Below the pieces are notes generated by a model. The model was not told where the DNA came from. It did no database searches and was given only the letters and a program-made list of their open reading frames with translations. From the NCBI GenBank assembly GCA_015143295.1, contig CM026560.1:6264501-6328500 (forward strand): a DNA stretch of 64,000 nucleotides, written 5' to 3'. Both the position numbers and the translations under genes were made by a program. Shown here piece after piece: positions 21,420 through 33,848 of the stretch. The stretch is from Tetracentron sinense. Its lineage: Eukaryota > Streptophyta > Magnoliopsida > Trochodendrales > Trochodendraceae. Each line of letters opens with the position of its first letter. Position 1 is the stretch's first letter.

Positions 21420-21719
21420 TTTATAACCTAGGGTGTAGACTCTAAGCAAGTATAGTCGGTTTGAAACCTAAGGCACCTACTTTTTCACAAAAATCTCATG
21501 TAAGATAAAATCAAATGTATAACTATCTATGAATAACATAATGCGAATGAAGAACCTATATCTCATTTCTTGCTTCCTGTTTCTTATGGTTTTTTTGAGT
21601 CTCGTTTCCCGTTTCTCGCCTTCGCTTTGTTTCACGTTTTTGCTTCTCGCTCTGGTAACTATGGTAGTAACACAAATATCATTCTATTATTGTGTTATCA
21701 TCAAAATTAATGATGTTAC

Positions 21720-21966
21720 ATTAGGTTGAAAACCTGAAGGCTAACATACGCCTCACGCATCTTGAGGTCTTAACTCCTCGCCTCACGCCTTCACGTTTTA
21801 AAACATTGATATGTATTATCATTAATTAATTTTATAATTTTTTTGCAATATTCTTATTTATTTATTTGTTAAAATGAGTTAGCGCAAGACTTTCTTTTGA
21901 GACTTAAGCCTCACGCATCTTGAAGTCCCATCGCCTCACCCCATACCTTCACGTTTTAATACATTG
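21720..21966. mobile_element. Fragments of GCCTCGAGGC-type hAT element
   Basis: Two right-end fragments, each ending in cttcacgttttaa(a/t)acattg (ends near 21808 and 21966), lie in tandem. They match the right end of the complete element at 49286-49865. Confidence 0.65.
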
Positions 21967-21972
21967 TTCTGA

Positions 21973-22500
21973 ATGATATCTAACGAAGCTGCATTTTGCA
22001 AAGAAGCAATTGAAGACGAGAAGCACGTGATCTTGTCCACTAATAGTTGGACGTTGGTTGATCTGCCTCTTGGTAATAAGCCCATAGGATGTAAGTGGGT
22101 CTTTAGAAAGAAGCTGAAACCAGATGAAACAACTGAAAATTTCAAAACCAGGATGGTTTTAGAGGGGAATCTGGTGTAATTATCTGCCTTTTTGTGCGTG
22201 ACATGCTCATATTCACCACAAACTTGAAAAGTGTCGATATGTCTGGATTGCATAACCATGTAAAAGGGCTTATCGCTGATGGCATAGTGGCTATTCTGTA
22301 TGTGAAATCCAAAGACAATATGGTGGACCCATTATCCAAGTGACTTGGAAAAGACATGGTTTTGTGTACATTGAGAGGAATGAGATTGAATACTTGATTA
22401 CAGTGTCGTTGATGTGAACATCCAGAAGCCCAATGAATTTCAGTTTACCAGAGGTGGAGGAAGAAGAAGAAGACCCCGTTGTCACTTAGGATAGATGACT
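21973..22500 (+). pseudogene. Ty1/copia pol scrap
   Basis: Codons from 21973 give NSWTLVDLPLGNKPIGCKWVF, the N-terminal motif of copia RT, followed by KLKPDETTENFKTRMV. Further on, about 22256-22345 gives LIADGIVAILYVKSKDNMVDP, the end of copia RNase H. The catalytic RT part between them has been deleted. It lies in CRK intron 3 in sense orientation. Confidence 0.82.
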
Positions 22501-22559
22501 TGGGGTATTGAAGACCTCATATGCACACACATGGATCATTAGGAAGACCCCACATTGGG

Positions 22560-24540
22560 TGTAACGCCCCAAAATCCCATATTGATTAAATAGGAATTCG
22601 GACCATTACTTGCATGTCCAACTCATCCTAATAATATAGAAGACATATAAATTATGAGTCTCAAAATTTTTCTTAAACATTAATAATAAATCAATTGATA
22701 ATCCCTAAAAATCCGGTAATCATCAATATAATTGACCAATCATAACATAATTAAATCTGATCATCCTATGTGATCCCAACATCTAAAACTGAATTCAAAC
22801 CTAAGCAACATCAATAAAGACATCTGAGTACAACTCTTTTCAAATTAAAATGATACTACTACTGTATCAATAATATGGCCATCTATCCAGATCCAATTCC
22901 CCTTCGTGCCTTTGGGATTATCACTTTCGGGCTCCTCTTCGTATTCTTCCTTAATCCACGGTCCTGGGGCGCAGATGTTGAATCTTGAACCTACCAAACA
23001 ACAACAGTTTGGCTGAGCATTGGAAATACTCAGCGGATATAGAGCATAGTTAACAATGTAAATACCATGCATTTTTAGTCTTTACGCACATATCGTACAT
23101 TATCAAAATCAGAGTGCGGAAACATATGGACAGTTCATAATTCATTCCAAAACATGTTCAGACTCGTGATCCGTGTAGACTCATAATACATATGCAGGCT
23201 TATATTTATCCATACTAGGCCCATACCATCCCATACCAGAGTTCCATACCAGCTTTCCTCATATTTGGAATGAGCACTGTATCTAGAACGTGCTACAGGA
23301 TTAATGCGCAATTGTATCTACTATCTAGAACATGTATCTTTATCCATAACATTTCAGGCTTACCAATTCACACTTTCGAATTTTGTACCAGGGTCCAAGG
23401 TCCATGCCAATTCTAAGTCCATACCAGTTCCATGCCATCACAGGCTTACCCATTTCCGTACCAGTTTTCAAAGTCCATACAATTCATACTAGGGTCCTAT
23501 CAGTTGTGTATACATATGCAGACATACCAACTCATGAACTTGTGTAAACCTACCAACCTACCATGTAGTGAGAATTCATATTGACCGTGTCATGATTAAT
23601 TTTCGTATTGACGGTGTCATGATTAATTTTCGTCTAGGCTATTTCTTAGATTCCGATATCTCCCTTCGAAACTCTACTAAAGCTGCCCATACCACTCTCT
23701 AAGTATAGGCTACACTAAACTTAATCATTATATCTATGCATAATTAATCATAATTTATCATGTGAACATTATACCATAATATTTTACATCTCATAGGGCA
23801 TAAGGATTAAAATCATATTTACAAGATCTTCATGTTTACACATAACAAAAATCATTAGTTCCAAACCATTCTTTCTCTCGTTAGAGATCAAAAGCAATAA
23901 ATCTTTCAATAATTCTTCCAATAGTCTATTTCGAATCTTACGATCATACTTTTGAAATCATGTAAAATCCATTCCGTTCCATTAAGATTCCTCTATACAC
24001 TTGGCACATATTGGAACCTGTATGCTTTCATAATGTCGTTTGAGAACCACTGCTACTTTACTAGTGTGGCTCCATGATATTCCACAGGCTATCCTGAAGA
24101 ACCTTTCTCATGTCTTTCACCCCATCAATGTTGAAGAGGAAAATTTATTTTTTTACATGGACCACCTCCACATCTTCCTCTAGTAACCAAAGATTTCTAG
24201 TTAAACTTCTGATAACTCTCTTCAGAACTGTCTATTCATCCATAATCTCCCATTTAATCACAAATCTCCAAAGGACGTCAGCGAAGTTTGTCTTGTCTCG
24301 AACCTCCAGAATTAGATCTTCTCGCTAAATGAAGTTTAATTTGCTGATCATTTCAGCGCTAATAATAAGGTGGATATCTTCTGTTTCTTCCTAGTCCTCT
24401 GATGAGATCTCGATGTCCTTGGCCATCCTCCAGAACTCCTCTTCAAGGAATGTAGTTTTGAGAAAGATTGTAAGAGCAGAAATGAGAATTGAGGGAGAGA
24501 AAATTCCAAATCTCCAAAGACGGTTACTAACACCAACATT
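22560..24540 (-). repeat. Gypsy LTR in CRK intron 3 (right edge uncertain)
   Basis: It starts with TGTAACGCCCC, the inner-end form of minus-strand gypsy LTRs. At 22930-23050 it is homologous to the gypsy LTR at 5510-5650, sharing the ICAPGPW core frame and a ctgagtatt...gctcag hairpin word. No PBS or pol lies beside it, so it is probably a solo or truncated LTR. The right edge was not fixed. The sequence 23150-23580 has degenerate cataccag/ccatacc repeats. Confidence 0.6.
22845..23072 (-). CDS. Short reading frame inside second gypsy LTR (conserved core peptide)
   Basis: The 75-codon frame includes SRFNICAPGPWIKEEYEEEPES, the counterpart of the frame at 5446-5694. The shared core is at 22941-22979. 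It is preceded by an acceptor-like tttggtag and by a ctgagtatttccaatgctcag word also present in the other LTR. Outside the core the two peptides share only an acidic character. It is a candidate coding exon of the element; no function is known. Confidence 0.38.
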   Translation of the reverse strand: MHGIYIVNYALYPLSISNAQPNCCCLVGSRFNICAPGPWIKEEYEEEPESDNPKGTKGNWIWIDGHIIDTVVVSF

Positions 24541-25073
24541 TGTACATAAATTAACTATGCATATTGACTTAAGATAACTTAAGACATGAAAATCATCAAG
24601 ATATTTAGTTAGTTACTTTCTCTCCAAATGATTGAAGAAAATGCTCCAAAACCTAGAAGTGCCATTTACAGTTCTTAAAATTATTGAAGTATACCATCAC
24701 TTAAAAGTAAATTGTGAATCACTAAAGAGTAACCTACAATAAATATGGCTAAATGTTAATGAAATTCCTCCAACCAAAACACCGAAGTAGCATTTCGTTC
24801 AAAAGAAAAAAGGAAAATAAAAAGAAAAATACTGCAGTTATTAATAGATAAATCCTCCACCTATACCTTGGTAAATATAATCTAAATGCCATTGCTTGTT
24901 CCAGTATTACTATATCACCATCAAACAAAGATTTTCACAAGGCCAAATTTAGGAAGGTAGGGAAATTTTTCATGTCATTTTTTTATATGGAAAACTAGAA
25001 ATATTAAATTCATATTTTTTTCTATTTTTTTGTCTATGATCTGCATATAATTCTACAGTATCATGGTTCACAG
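24541..25073 (+). other. End of CRK intron 3
   Basis: This is AT-rich intron sequence with no repeat or coding signal that I recognise. It ends in the acceptor ggttcacag before exon 4. Confidence 0.6.
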
Positions 25074-25304
25074 GTGACAAACGTGGGACCCTAAACTGGA
25101 AACAACGGTTGGATATAATCATCGGCACAGCCCGGGGACTTGCCTACTTACACGAGGAGTTCCATGTGTGTATTATACACCGAGACATTAATGCAGTAAT
25201 ATTCTACTTGATGATCATTTCCAGCCCAGAATTGCGGATTTTGGATTGGCTAGGCTTCTTCCAGAAGATCAAAGTCATCTAAGCACCAGATTTGCTGGAA
25301 CATT
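25074..25304 (+). pseudogene. CRK exon 4: catalytic loop and DFG, frameshifted
   Basis: The exon encodes [38 protein letters not shown], then, one base out of frame, [20 protein letters not shown] and STRFAGT. One base is missing between 25195 and 25196. The invariant catalytic-loop Lys after HRDI is Asn (AAT at 25190-25192). Reading on in the original frame gives TAA at 25280-25282. The DFG codons at 25237-25245 are intact in the shifted frame. The donor gtaagt at 25305 is intact, and the exon joins exon 5 across a Leu codon (TT|G). Confidence 0.9.
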
Positions 25305-25595
25305 GTAAGTCAGTTTAAAAACAATTACTTAATTACTATTGGTCTCTATTTCTATCTGTGTCGATTCCGTAATCTGTTGGTAAGACACAGATATACAAAC
25401 ACAAAATCTGATGAAGCATCCTAGATATATTTCTAACCATTATTACATAATAAAAGACTTTTAATAGAACGGATTGGCAGAGCAGGATTCTTGTTGTGGA
25501 CCCCAAAATTTTGGGATAGGCATTGATAATGATAATGGTGATGATGATGACATCGGAAAGCACATTATGCTAAGCTAACAAAAGAAAACCAAGTA

Positions 25596-25798
25596 TGTTT
25601 GAAAAAGAATAGAAAGAGGAAGAAAAGAAGAGGGAAAGAGGGATTAGAGATTGTGATTCACTTATCTTCCTCTTTATATATTATTACTTAACGGGGAATT
25701 ACATATATACCCTTATGTGTATTACGAATACTAGACAGTACGCATAATACACACGGTATAACTAATAACATGAAATACGATAAATACCCCTGTCAACA
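25596..25798 (-). repeat. 3' LTR of outer copia
   Basis: It matches 37492-37715 over most of its length (gagattgtgattcactt, cacacggtataactaataac, tacccctgtcaaca). It is followed by ctccccttcaa, the polypurine tract on the element strand. The first ~20 bases are shorter than in the right copy. Confidence 0.85.
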
Positions 25799-27210
25799 CT
25801 CCCCTTCAAGATGGTGCGTAAATATCTATCATGCCCATCTTGCCTAACATTTCAAGTAGCCGAGCATCATTAACAGCCTTGGTAAGAACATCAGCTAGTT
25901 AATCATTAGTCTTCATATACAGAGTGCATACTTCACCTCGGATGATCCGTTTTCTTTTAAAGTGACGATCTATCTCAATATGTTTGGTTCTATAACGTAA
26001 CATTGAGTTATGAGCTATACTGATTGCTGCCTTATTGTTATAGTATAAATTCATAGGTCTTTCAATTGGAAATCCCAACTCTTGAATGAGGATCTTTAGC
26101 TATAGTAACTTACATATATCATGATGATCGAAACTTTGCCTCTACACTTGAGTGAGCAACCACCACTTGTTTTTTGCTGTGCCATGTGACCAAATTTCCT
26201 CCAACACATATACAGTAACCAGATGTAGATTTTCTGTCATTTTTAGCACCTGCCTAGTTTGCATCTGTATAGGCCGCAACTCGCATATGCTCATGTCTTC
26301 TGAATAAGAGTTCCCTACCTAGAGATGACTTGAGATACCTTAAAATCCTGTATGCCACTTCTAAATGTGTGGATTTGGGTGCAATGTGTATGCATAAACC
26401 TGCTCACTATATTCACAACATAGACAATATCAAGCCTCGTGAGAGAGATAGATTAGTCGCCCCACTAATCATTGAATACAATCAATATTTGCAGAGGATC
26501 CCATCCATCTCATCCACTTTGTGATTCTGTTCAATTGGAATGTTAGCCGGTTGCTGCCAAATTTTTCAGTTTCCTGTAAGTGATCTAGGATATGCTTTCT
26601 TTAGGATATCGTCACGAGATTTAACAACCTCTGTTCCCAAAAAGTACTTAAGAAGACTCAAATCCTTGATCTCAAACTCACTTGCTAGATACTTCTTCAG
26701 TTGTTCAATCTTCTTCATGTTGATTCCTGTGACAACTATATCATCTATATACACAATAAGGACTATAGTGCCATCCTTGGTGCGCCTGACAAATAAGGTA
26801 TGATCCCTTCTTCTTTACAGCAACACTGAACTTTTGAACCAAACTCTAGGAGACTGCTTTAAGCCATATAATGTCTTCTTCAGCTTGCACACCTTCTTTT
26901 TACCCCCTTCAAGGTAAAATCCTGGAGGAGACATATAAACTTCTTCCTTCAATGTACCATAGAGAAAATATTTGACATCGAGTTAGTAAAGTGAGCACGA
27001 TTGATTTATTGCCAATAATAAAATTACACGAATTGAATTCATCTTTGTTACCGGTGCAAATGTCTCCTAGTAGTCAAATCCATAAGTTTGAGTGTAGCCC
27101 TTTGCTAAAAACCTTGCTTTACACCTCTCAACTAATCCTTATGCCTTTCATTTAACTATGAACACCATTTACACCTTACAAGAGTTTTTCCTTGCGGAAG
27201 ATCTACCAGT
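25799..27210 (-). pseudogene. Outer copia: RT and RNase H part
   Basis: On the minus strand from 27210 one reads LVDLPQGKTLVRCKW and a TQTYGFDY-type segment, then YIDDIVVTGINMKKIEQLKKYL (26566-26754) from the RT palm, where the family motif is YVDDI. Remnants of RNase H follow down to 25860. Stops and frameshifts occur throughout. Confidence 0.85.
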
Positions 27211-27469
27211 TGGATGAGTTTAAATGAATATTAGGGTTTAAAATTAGGTTTTAGAGATTAGGGTTTGAGAGAGGGAAGTGGAACAAGAAGAGAAAGAGAA
27301 GAATATGTTTAGGGAAAATTAGTAAGAGAGATTAATAATTGTTTTCACACACTTTATTATTTATATTTCACTAATGGTCTACTATTAGTGTATAGCTACT
27401 AATAGTAGACCCACAATACAAAGAGATAACATAAAGACAAGGCTAATAGAAATAAAGCCTTATTCAACA
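27211..27469 (-). repeat. 3' LTR of inner copia
   Basis: It starts TGGATGAG and ends ttcaaca, with the polypurine tract (ctccccctt on the plus strand) directly after. It matches 33849-34129 through attagggttt, gtttgagagaggg and cactttattatttatatttcac. The two LTRs differ in length by 22 bases. Confidence 0.88.
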
Positions 27470-27488
27470 CTCCCCCTTAAGTTGGTGC

Positions 27489-27854
27489 TTAGATAGCACT
27501 CATGCCCAACTTACCAACAATATTTCGAACCTGAGTACCACCAAGACCTTTAGTCAACACGTCAGCCAGTTGATTTCCTGACTTCACAAGCGGGGTGCAA
27601 ATATACCCCGCCTTCAACTTCTCCTTGATGAAATGACGATATACCTCAATATGCTCGATTCTGTCATGTTGCACCAAATTATGAGAAATACTAATAACGG
27701 CTTTATTATCACAATATAAGCTAATGGGGCCTTCAGTAGGAAGCCCAATCTTACTCAAGAGTAATCGGAGCCAAAGCAGTTCACATGCTCCGTATGCCAA
27801 AACTCTAAACTTTGCACTGGATTTAGTAACTACATAATGCTTCTTACTTCTCAA
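27489..27854 (-). pseudogene. Inner copia RNase H domain
   Basis: The 121-residue open segment ends naturally before the polypurine tract. It carries SLYCDNKAVISISHN, VQHDRIEHIEV and GNQLADVLTKGL, the diagnostic C-terminal copia RNase H motifs. It is separated by a stop from the RT segment at 27870. Confidence 0.88.
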
Positions 27855-27869
27855 TGTGATAAGATTACC

Positions 27870-28850
27870 TTAAACCATGGTGCAATACCCGGAAGTAGAA
27901 TGCCTATCAGAAACTGAGCCAACCCAATTTGCATCTATATAGGCTTCAAGCCTTAAGTTTCCATTACAGGTATACAACAAACCCTTCCCAGGAGATGACT
28001 TTAAGTAGTGGAGGATCCGGTTTACTACCTTCAGGTGGCCAGTAGTTAGTGAATGCATGAATTGGCTGACTACACTGACAACATAAGCAATGTTTGGGCT
28101 GGTAAGGGGACAGATAAATAAGCCTCCAACAAGTCTTTGGTATTTTCCAGAATCTGACAGACGTTCCCCACTAGCTTCACTAAGTTTAGGATTAGAATCT
28201 ATAGGTGTATCACATGGCTTACAACCCATCATGTCTGTCTCCTCCAGTAGGTCAAGTACATACTTGCGTTGAGAGACAAATATGCCTTTCTTAGATATGA
28301 CAACTTCGATTCCAAGGAAATACTTTAGAATACCCAGATCTTTGATCTCAATTTCCTTTGCTAACTTGTCCTTCAGAGATTCCATCACATCCAGATCATC
28401 ACTTGTTACAACAATGTCATCCACATTAACGATCAAGACAATCACTTTCTGGCACGATCGCTTGAGGAACAATGTGTGGTCTGCTTGACTTTGTCTGTAA
28501 TCATTTTTCACCATAACATTGCGAAAAAGCTCAAACAATGGTCTGAGGGACTGGTTTAGTCCATACAGAGCCTTCTTTAGCTTACACACTTTTCCTTCAT
28601 TTGAACCCAGGAGCCATATACACCTCTTCCTCTAAATCACCGTGAAGAAATGCATTCTTCACATCAAGCTGAAATAAAGGCCAATCCTGATTAATTGCAA
28701 GAGAAAGGAGGATTCTTTCATTTTTGCAACTGGAGCAAATGTTCCTGATAGTCCATGCTGTACGTCTGAGTATACCCCTTTGTAACCAAGCGAGCTTTGT
28801 ATCTCTCAACTGAGCCATCCAAGCAGTGTTTTATTGTAAACACCCACCTA
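27870..28850 (-). pseudogene. Inner copia reverse transcriptase
   Basis: The 239-residue segment 27870-28589 has KLKKALYGLNQS, VNVDDIVVTSDD (YVDD in active copies), IKDLGILKYFLGIEV, SPNIAYVVSVVSQFM and DANWVGS...STSGYC. The preceding 28597-28818 has [20 protein letters not shown]. The part upstream ([12 protein letters not shown]) is cut off by the TIR element at 28898. Two frame breaks are visible. Confidence 0.9.
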
Positions 28851-28897
28851 CATCCAACCGACCTCTTTCCTCTTGGTAGGTTGACCATATCCTAGGG

Positions 28898-29872
28898 CAT
28901 GGTTTAAAATATCGATACGTATCGATCGATACAGGCCGATACGTATCCTATTTGGAGCTACCCAATACACTGGTACGCTGGAAAAAAACTATACTGTATC
29001 GGGCCGATACAGGCCCGATACGCTCGATACAAGAATTTTTCAGTTAATTTTTTTTTCTCCTTCCATTTACACTAGGATCCACAACACAGACCCAATACAC
29101 AACTTATTTACATAAAATATTATTTAAGTAAATGATTTTAAATTGATTTTATTTGCATTTGCTTTAGATATTCATATGTAAATAGGATTATCCCCCGATT
29201 TGAATTTAATAAAAATTATTCTGGATATAAATTCCTGAAGAATAAAAAGTCAAATTTCCAGTTCAATAACAAAACCCTCTTTTTAGCGCCTTTCAGGGAT
29301 TGAGTTAGAATTTCAACTTCTAAATGATAAGAGTATTTATCAAATATTAAAATTTCTTTAATTCCATTATATAAAAAATTACCAAAACTCAAAAGTCTGG
29401 TAAACAAAGTATCGTATTTTAGTCTTAAAAAATATTTTCATCTATAGGGTCAAAAAGTCAACTAACAGTGTAACAGTTCAGCAGAAAAAGACATATTAAG
29501 CTTAAAATTTAGGGTTGTAATTCAAATTGACATTCTTATTTTAAGGTTTTAAAGTCAATTGTTTTTTCTTACAAGTGATTGTTTTGTATTTTCATACCTT
29601 GCATTCACGCATTTTTTAACTTATAAAATTGTTAACTCTTATATGCATGGTTATAAACATAGTTGGAGGCTTACATTTAGTTTGTTTTTAGCTTATATTT
29701 GTATTAAAAGAAGTTGTATACAAGATATCCAAGTTTTTCCTTGCGTATCCAAGCATTTCTTCGCGTATCCTAATTTTTTTCGTCGTATCCATTCAATATA
29801 GTCCAATACGCCGATACGTATCTTTTTTTGGATTTACCGATATGGTACCCGAGACCGATATTTTGAACCATG
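28898..29872. mobile_element. TIR element, CATGGTTCAAAATATCGG family, copy 2 (inverted)
   Basis: The ends are catggtttaaaatatcgatac and the inverted ...gagaccgatattttgaaccatg. The flanks, atcctaggg and atcataggt, agree at 7 of 9 bases. A 9-bp duplication would fit a Mutator-like origin. It is the reverse complement of the element at 20518-21419 over its whole length and carries the same internal module (29163-29480). Confidence 0.75.
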
Positions 29873-31302
29873 ATCATAGGTACTAATTTTTTCGAGTGCA
29901 CGCATCTCTTCTTCCATAGCTTGTTTCCATTCTGGTTGAGACAGTGCATCTGTTAAACTGCGAGGGATAGACACAGAAGACAAAGCCAAGGCAAATGAGC
30001 GATACGAAGACAAGGTATGTTAAGATACAACATTCGAGATAGGATGTTGAGTACATGCTCTAGAGTCTTTCCTAAGGGTAATAGGAATTTCAGAGTTATC
30101 AATGTCAGAACTAGAATGAACAACAATGTTACTAGGATCAGAAGAGGTCTCTTGGTGGGGCTCATGAGGTTTATTTTGTCTTCTCTTGTATACTAGCAAT
30201 TCTTTGACCACAGGTTCACACTCCTCTGGCTACAATCACTGTCAGAGGAGAAAATAAGAATAGGGAGAGAAGAAGATATCTCTTCACTGATGCTCTCTCC
30301 CTGAAGAGATGTCTTATTGGGAGAAAAATACGGAATAGACTAAAAAAGATGACATCCATAGATATGAAGGATCGGCGAGAAGGGGGATGATAACATTTAT
30401 ACACCTTCTAATGAGGAACATACCCAAGAAAGAGACATCGAAGAGCCTTAGGATCAAGTTTGGTGCGAGCAGAACAAGCTATATGCACAAAGCAAATACA
30501 TCCAAAATCCGTGGGGCCACTATAAACAAAGGAGTGGAAGGGGATAATAGGGAAACAAGAGATTGGAACTCCAAAATTCTGGAAGACATCCGATTGATTA
30601 AGAAAGCAAGCAATCGAAACGACGTCAGACCAGAAAAGTTAGCGCACATTCATAGCAATCATAAGCGAGCAAGTGACTTCCGACAGATGTCTGTTTTTCT
30701 GCTCAGCCACATTATTTTGTTGAGGTGTGCTAGCACAAGAAGTCTGATGAATGATACCGTGATAATCAAAAAACGTAGCCAAACTAGCAAACATATACTA
30801 CCTCTATTATTTGAACGAAGGACTCTAATTGAGGCGTTAAACTGGGTGTCAATCATGGTATGAAAAGAAGAAAAAACAGTGCCAACTTCACCCTCATATT
30901 TAGAATAGACACCCATGCAGTACGAGAAAAATCATCCACAAAAGTAACAAAATAATTAAAACCACACGATGAAGTAACAGGGGATGGTCCCCATGCAACA
31001 GAATGCATGAGAGAAAATGATGAATTGCATTTATTACCCACTATAAGGATATGAAGTTCGACAATGTTTTGCAAATTCGCAAGTTCCACACTGAAAAAAA
31101 GAAAGCACACTAGAAATAGATAAATGCGGATATAAATGCCTAAGAAGGGAAATGGAGGGGTGATTGAGGCGTCTATGCCATCGGTATAATTCCTCCATGT
31201 TATTAATACTTTGAACACCATGAGGTATCTATTGGATTGATGAAGCAATGCGAGGCAAATGGTCGAGGAGATACAATCCTTGTTCCTCATGGCCCGTACC
31301 AA
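29873..31302 (-). pseudogene. Inner copia integrase and linker
   Basis: Segment 30853-31302 contains AWGPSPVTSSCGFNYFVTFVDDFSRTAWV, the first part of the integrase core with its Asp. 30659-30916 continues the core, and 30216-30404 and 30020-30211 continue toward the integrase end and an Asp/Ser-rich linker (SSDPSNIVVHSSSDIDNSEI). Frames are broken at several points. Confidence 0.82.
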
Positions 31303-31363
31303 TCATCCACTTCGTTTCCAAGTCCTGAAACGCACAATGAGAAGAAAAGAAAGTACGTTGTAG

Positions 31364-31696
31364 TTAAATGATTTGGTGATGACTAACAGATAAAAGATTT
31401 AAGATGAACTTAGGAATACGAAGAACAAAGGAAAGAGACATAGAGGGTGTAACATCAACACTCCCATTACCCGCAATGGATGATAATGTACCATCCGCAA
31501 CTTTAACTTTGTGTCTACTAGAATCAATGAAGTAAAATGAAAAAAAGGACATACTAGTCATATGATCAGATGCTTCTGAATCAATGATCCAGAAGCAATT
31601 ATGATCGGAAACAGATGCATTAAGAGCCGAGGCTGAGGTACTTGAGTAAGGGACTGAGGCGGTACTGGCGATAATCGGTGTCTCTAATTGGGACAT
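31364..31696 (-). pseudogene. Inner copia protease and pre-integrase region
   Basis: The segment contains FWIIDSEASDHMT, the copia protease active site. Its usual DSGASDHMT has Glu in place of Gly. KVKVADGTLSSIAGNGSV and ILNLLSVS follow. The remaining catalytic Asp is present, but the active-site Gly is lost. Confidence 0.86.
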
Positions 31697-31742
31697 AAAT
31701 TGGCGGAACGCATCGATCTCATCTCGAGATAGGTGGGGGCTA

Positions 31743-33172
31743 TCAGAAGAGGGTACAATAATAGATATTGGGGCTATGGATATAACAGAGTTTGCACTCG
31801 AACCCCCTCCAGGTCTTCTGTCCCTGTCTCCTCGTCCACCACCGGGACCCTTGGGGGTGGACGATTATGTAGATCCGAACAGGTGTCTTTCGTATGACAT
31901 GTGCCCCACAATGGTCATATTTAAGTTTGTTCCGATCATCAGTAAAAGGTCTAGAAGATCCAAAATGACCACCTCTGCCACGAACACCACTCCTGCCTTC
32001 CCCTGGAATGAGGAGGCTAGTGCACATCTATCAATAATGGGAGGAAGCATAACACTCCGATGATGCTCCTCACAATGTAAGTATGTATAGACCTCATTAG
32101 GAGGTAGAACCGGATCTTTGCCAAATACTTGGACCCTGACTTATTCATAGTCCATATTCATGCCTACAAGTAGCTCAAACATCCGATTCTGTTCAACCAA
32201 TTTTGTATAAACAGCTGTATCCTCAAGACACTTAACCTTGAAGCTCTGATAATGATCTAGCTCTTCCCAGAGACGACGAAGAGTAGAGTTGTAGGTGGGA
32301 ATAGACATAATGATCTAGGTCTGTGTAACGACATCCCATATAGCTTTTGCGGAAGGAATGAACATATAGGCACTATTGATGTCTGACTGCATAGAGTGGA
32401 GAAGCCATGAGATTGCAACTAGGGCTGCAAACGGATGCGGATATTATCCGTATCCAATTCGCATCCGAATCCGTTTAGTCGGATATTTATCCGAATAGAT
32501 ATCTGGTGGAGCGAATTCGGATAGTAAATCACCATCTGTTTATAATTCGGATACGGATTCGGATACTGATACATCCGATCCGATAAATATCCGTCTGATT
32601 ATATAATATATATAAATAATATATTTTAAATTTATCAAATTAATATTACCTTTAAAATATATTTTTTAAATAAAAATTTTTATATTTTTACATTTTTAAA
32701 TATTAATTTATATTATTTTATGCTTTTTTTAAATAAACGGATAATCCGGATTCGCATCCGAATCTAGATATTTTAATCGGAGTCGGATACGGATATCATA
32801 TTTCACTATCCGCCGGATATTTATCTGGATACGGATATCCAGATATATAATCGGATACGAATTCGGATATACCAATATCCGCTTCGTATCCGCTCCGTTT
32901 GCAGCCCTAATTGCAACTGCATTATGAGCCTCCTACTTGGCATAGGCTGGATCTGTAGACTTGGGAGTGGAGATAGTACCTTTTAAGTATCCTACCTTCT
33001 CCTTTCCTCTAAAGAACAACATCGCAGATTGAGACCAAACAAGAAAATTTGTCTCATCTAACTTCACTGTAGTAATCTGGAGGTTTGGTGCATCACTAGC
33101 ACTAACCCCAATACTTTCTCGACCCTACATAGGGATACTTGAGGACTCACTAACCTCGAATTCATCCGCCAT
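31743..33172 (-). pseudogene. Inner copia gag, interrupted by hAT element
   Basis: The gag start is the ATG ending at 33172 (MADEFEVSES). The N-terminus LDETNFLVWSQSAMLFFRGK is typical of copia gag. It runs to about 32910, is broken by the hAT element at 32420-32909, and resumes to the zinc-knuckle region near 31743-32027. A TAG lies early, after about 15 codons. Confidence 0.82.
32420..32909. mobile_element. Non-autonomous hAT element, TAGGGCTGCAAACGG family, with perfect 8-bp duplication
   Basis: The ends are tagggctgcaaacggatgcg and the inverted ...ccgctccgtttgcagcccta. Both flanks are attgcaac (32412-32419 and 32910-32917). Subterminal cggatatc/tatccg words repeat along both arms. The 490 bp have no coding capacity, and it splits the inner copia gag. 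Confidence 0.93.
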
Positions 33173-33832
33173 ATTACTCACATGGTCAATTTACACAAAT
33201 CTGACCTCAAAAAGTGAATCTAACCTCAAAAGTGACCTCCAAATTCTCAAATTCTCAAAGAACATACCAAAAGTAGGGTTCCACATGCTCTATTCACTCC
33301 CATATATTGGTTGGAGTGAGCAAAACATCAACAATAGTTATTGAGAACCAATAAGACAATTAAAAAAAAGATTTCAGCATGTGCAGAATTTTTTTTCGAC
33401 AAAAACTTTTCGGATGAAAAGTAAACAACGTGAAACAGGAGGGAAAAAAATTGCTCGCCGACACTTCAATACTAATCCGATCACTGTGAAACGAGTTTCA
33501 TACACTCCACAATTTTAATACGGACCAAATGGTACCAATTTGCACTCTCAAAAAATCCCAAATTAGTCGCATCATTCATTGGTTTAAAAACTGTTTGTTT
33601 ATGAATTTTTCTAAAAATCTATAAAAAAAACACATCTCCAAATTCCAAAAAATCCCAAAATCACCACAAATCTCTATAAATGCCAATCTATCAAGTGACA
33701 TAACAAAAACTCACCCGCCAAAAAACTCCGACAGTCGTACGGCTGACATCAGCATGACGTCATGCTGATGTAAACACATCCGTGGTACTCCCTCTTGCAT
33801 AGAAAAATTCCTGGTTCTCGGTTCTCCGCTTA

Positions 33833-33844
33833 GGCTCTGATACC
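33833..33844 (-). other. Primer binding site of inner copia
   Basis: The minus strand reads GGTATCAGAGCC, matching initiator-Met tRNA, four bases from the LTR edge at 33849. Confidence 0.85.
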
Positions 33845-33848
33845 TAGT

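Noticed and set aside
20509..21428. Target duplication for the CATGGTTC element copy 1
   Set aside because: The flanks (gtctattaa and tttataacc) do not align convincingly at 8 or 9 bases.
22560..24540. Precise right edge and duplication for the second gypsy LTR
   Set aside because: No CA edge with a ttggg flank was found by eye, so only an approximate end is given.
30387..30863. Plus-strand 158-codon frame
   Set aside because: It is antisense to copia integrase remnants, which have recognisable motifs on the minus strand.
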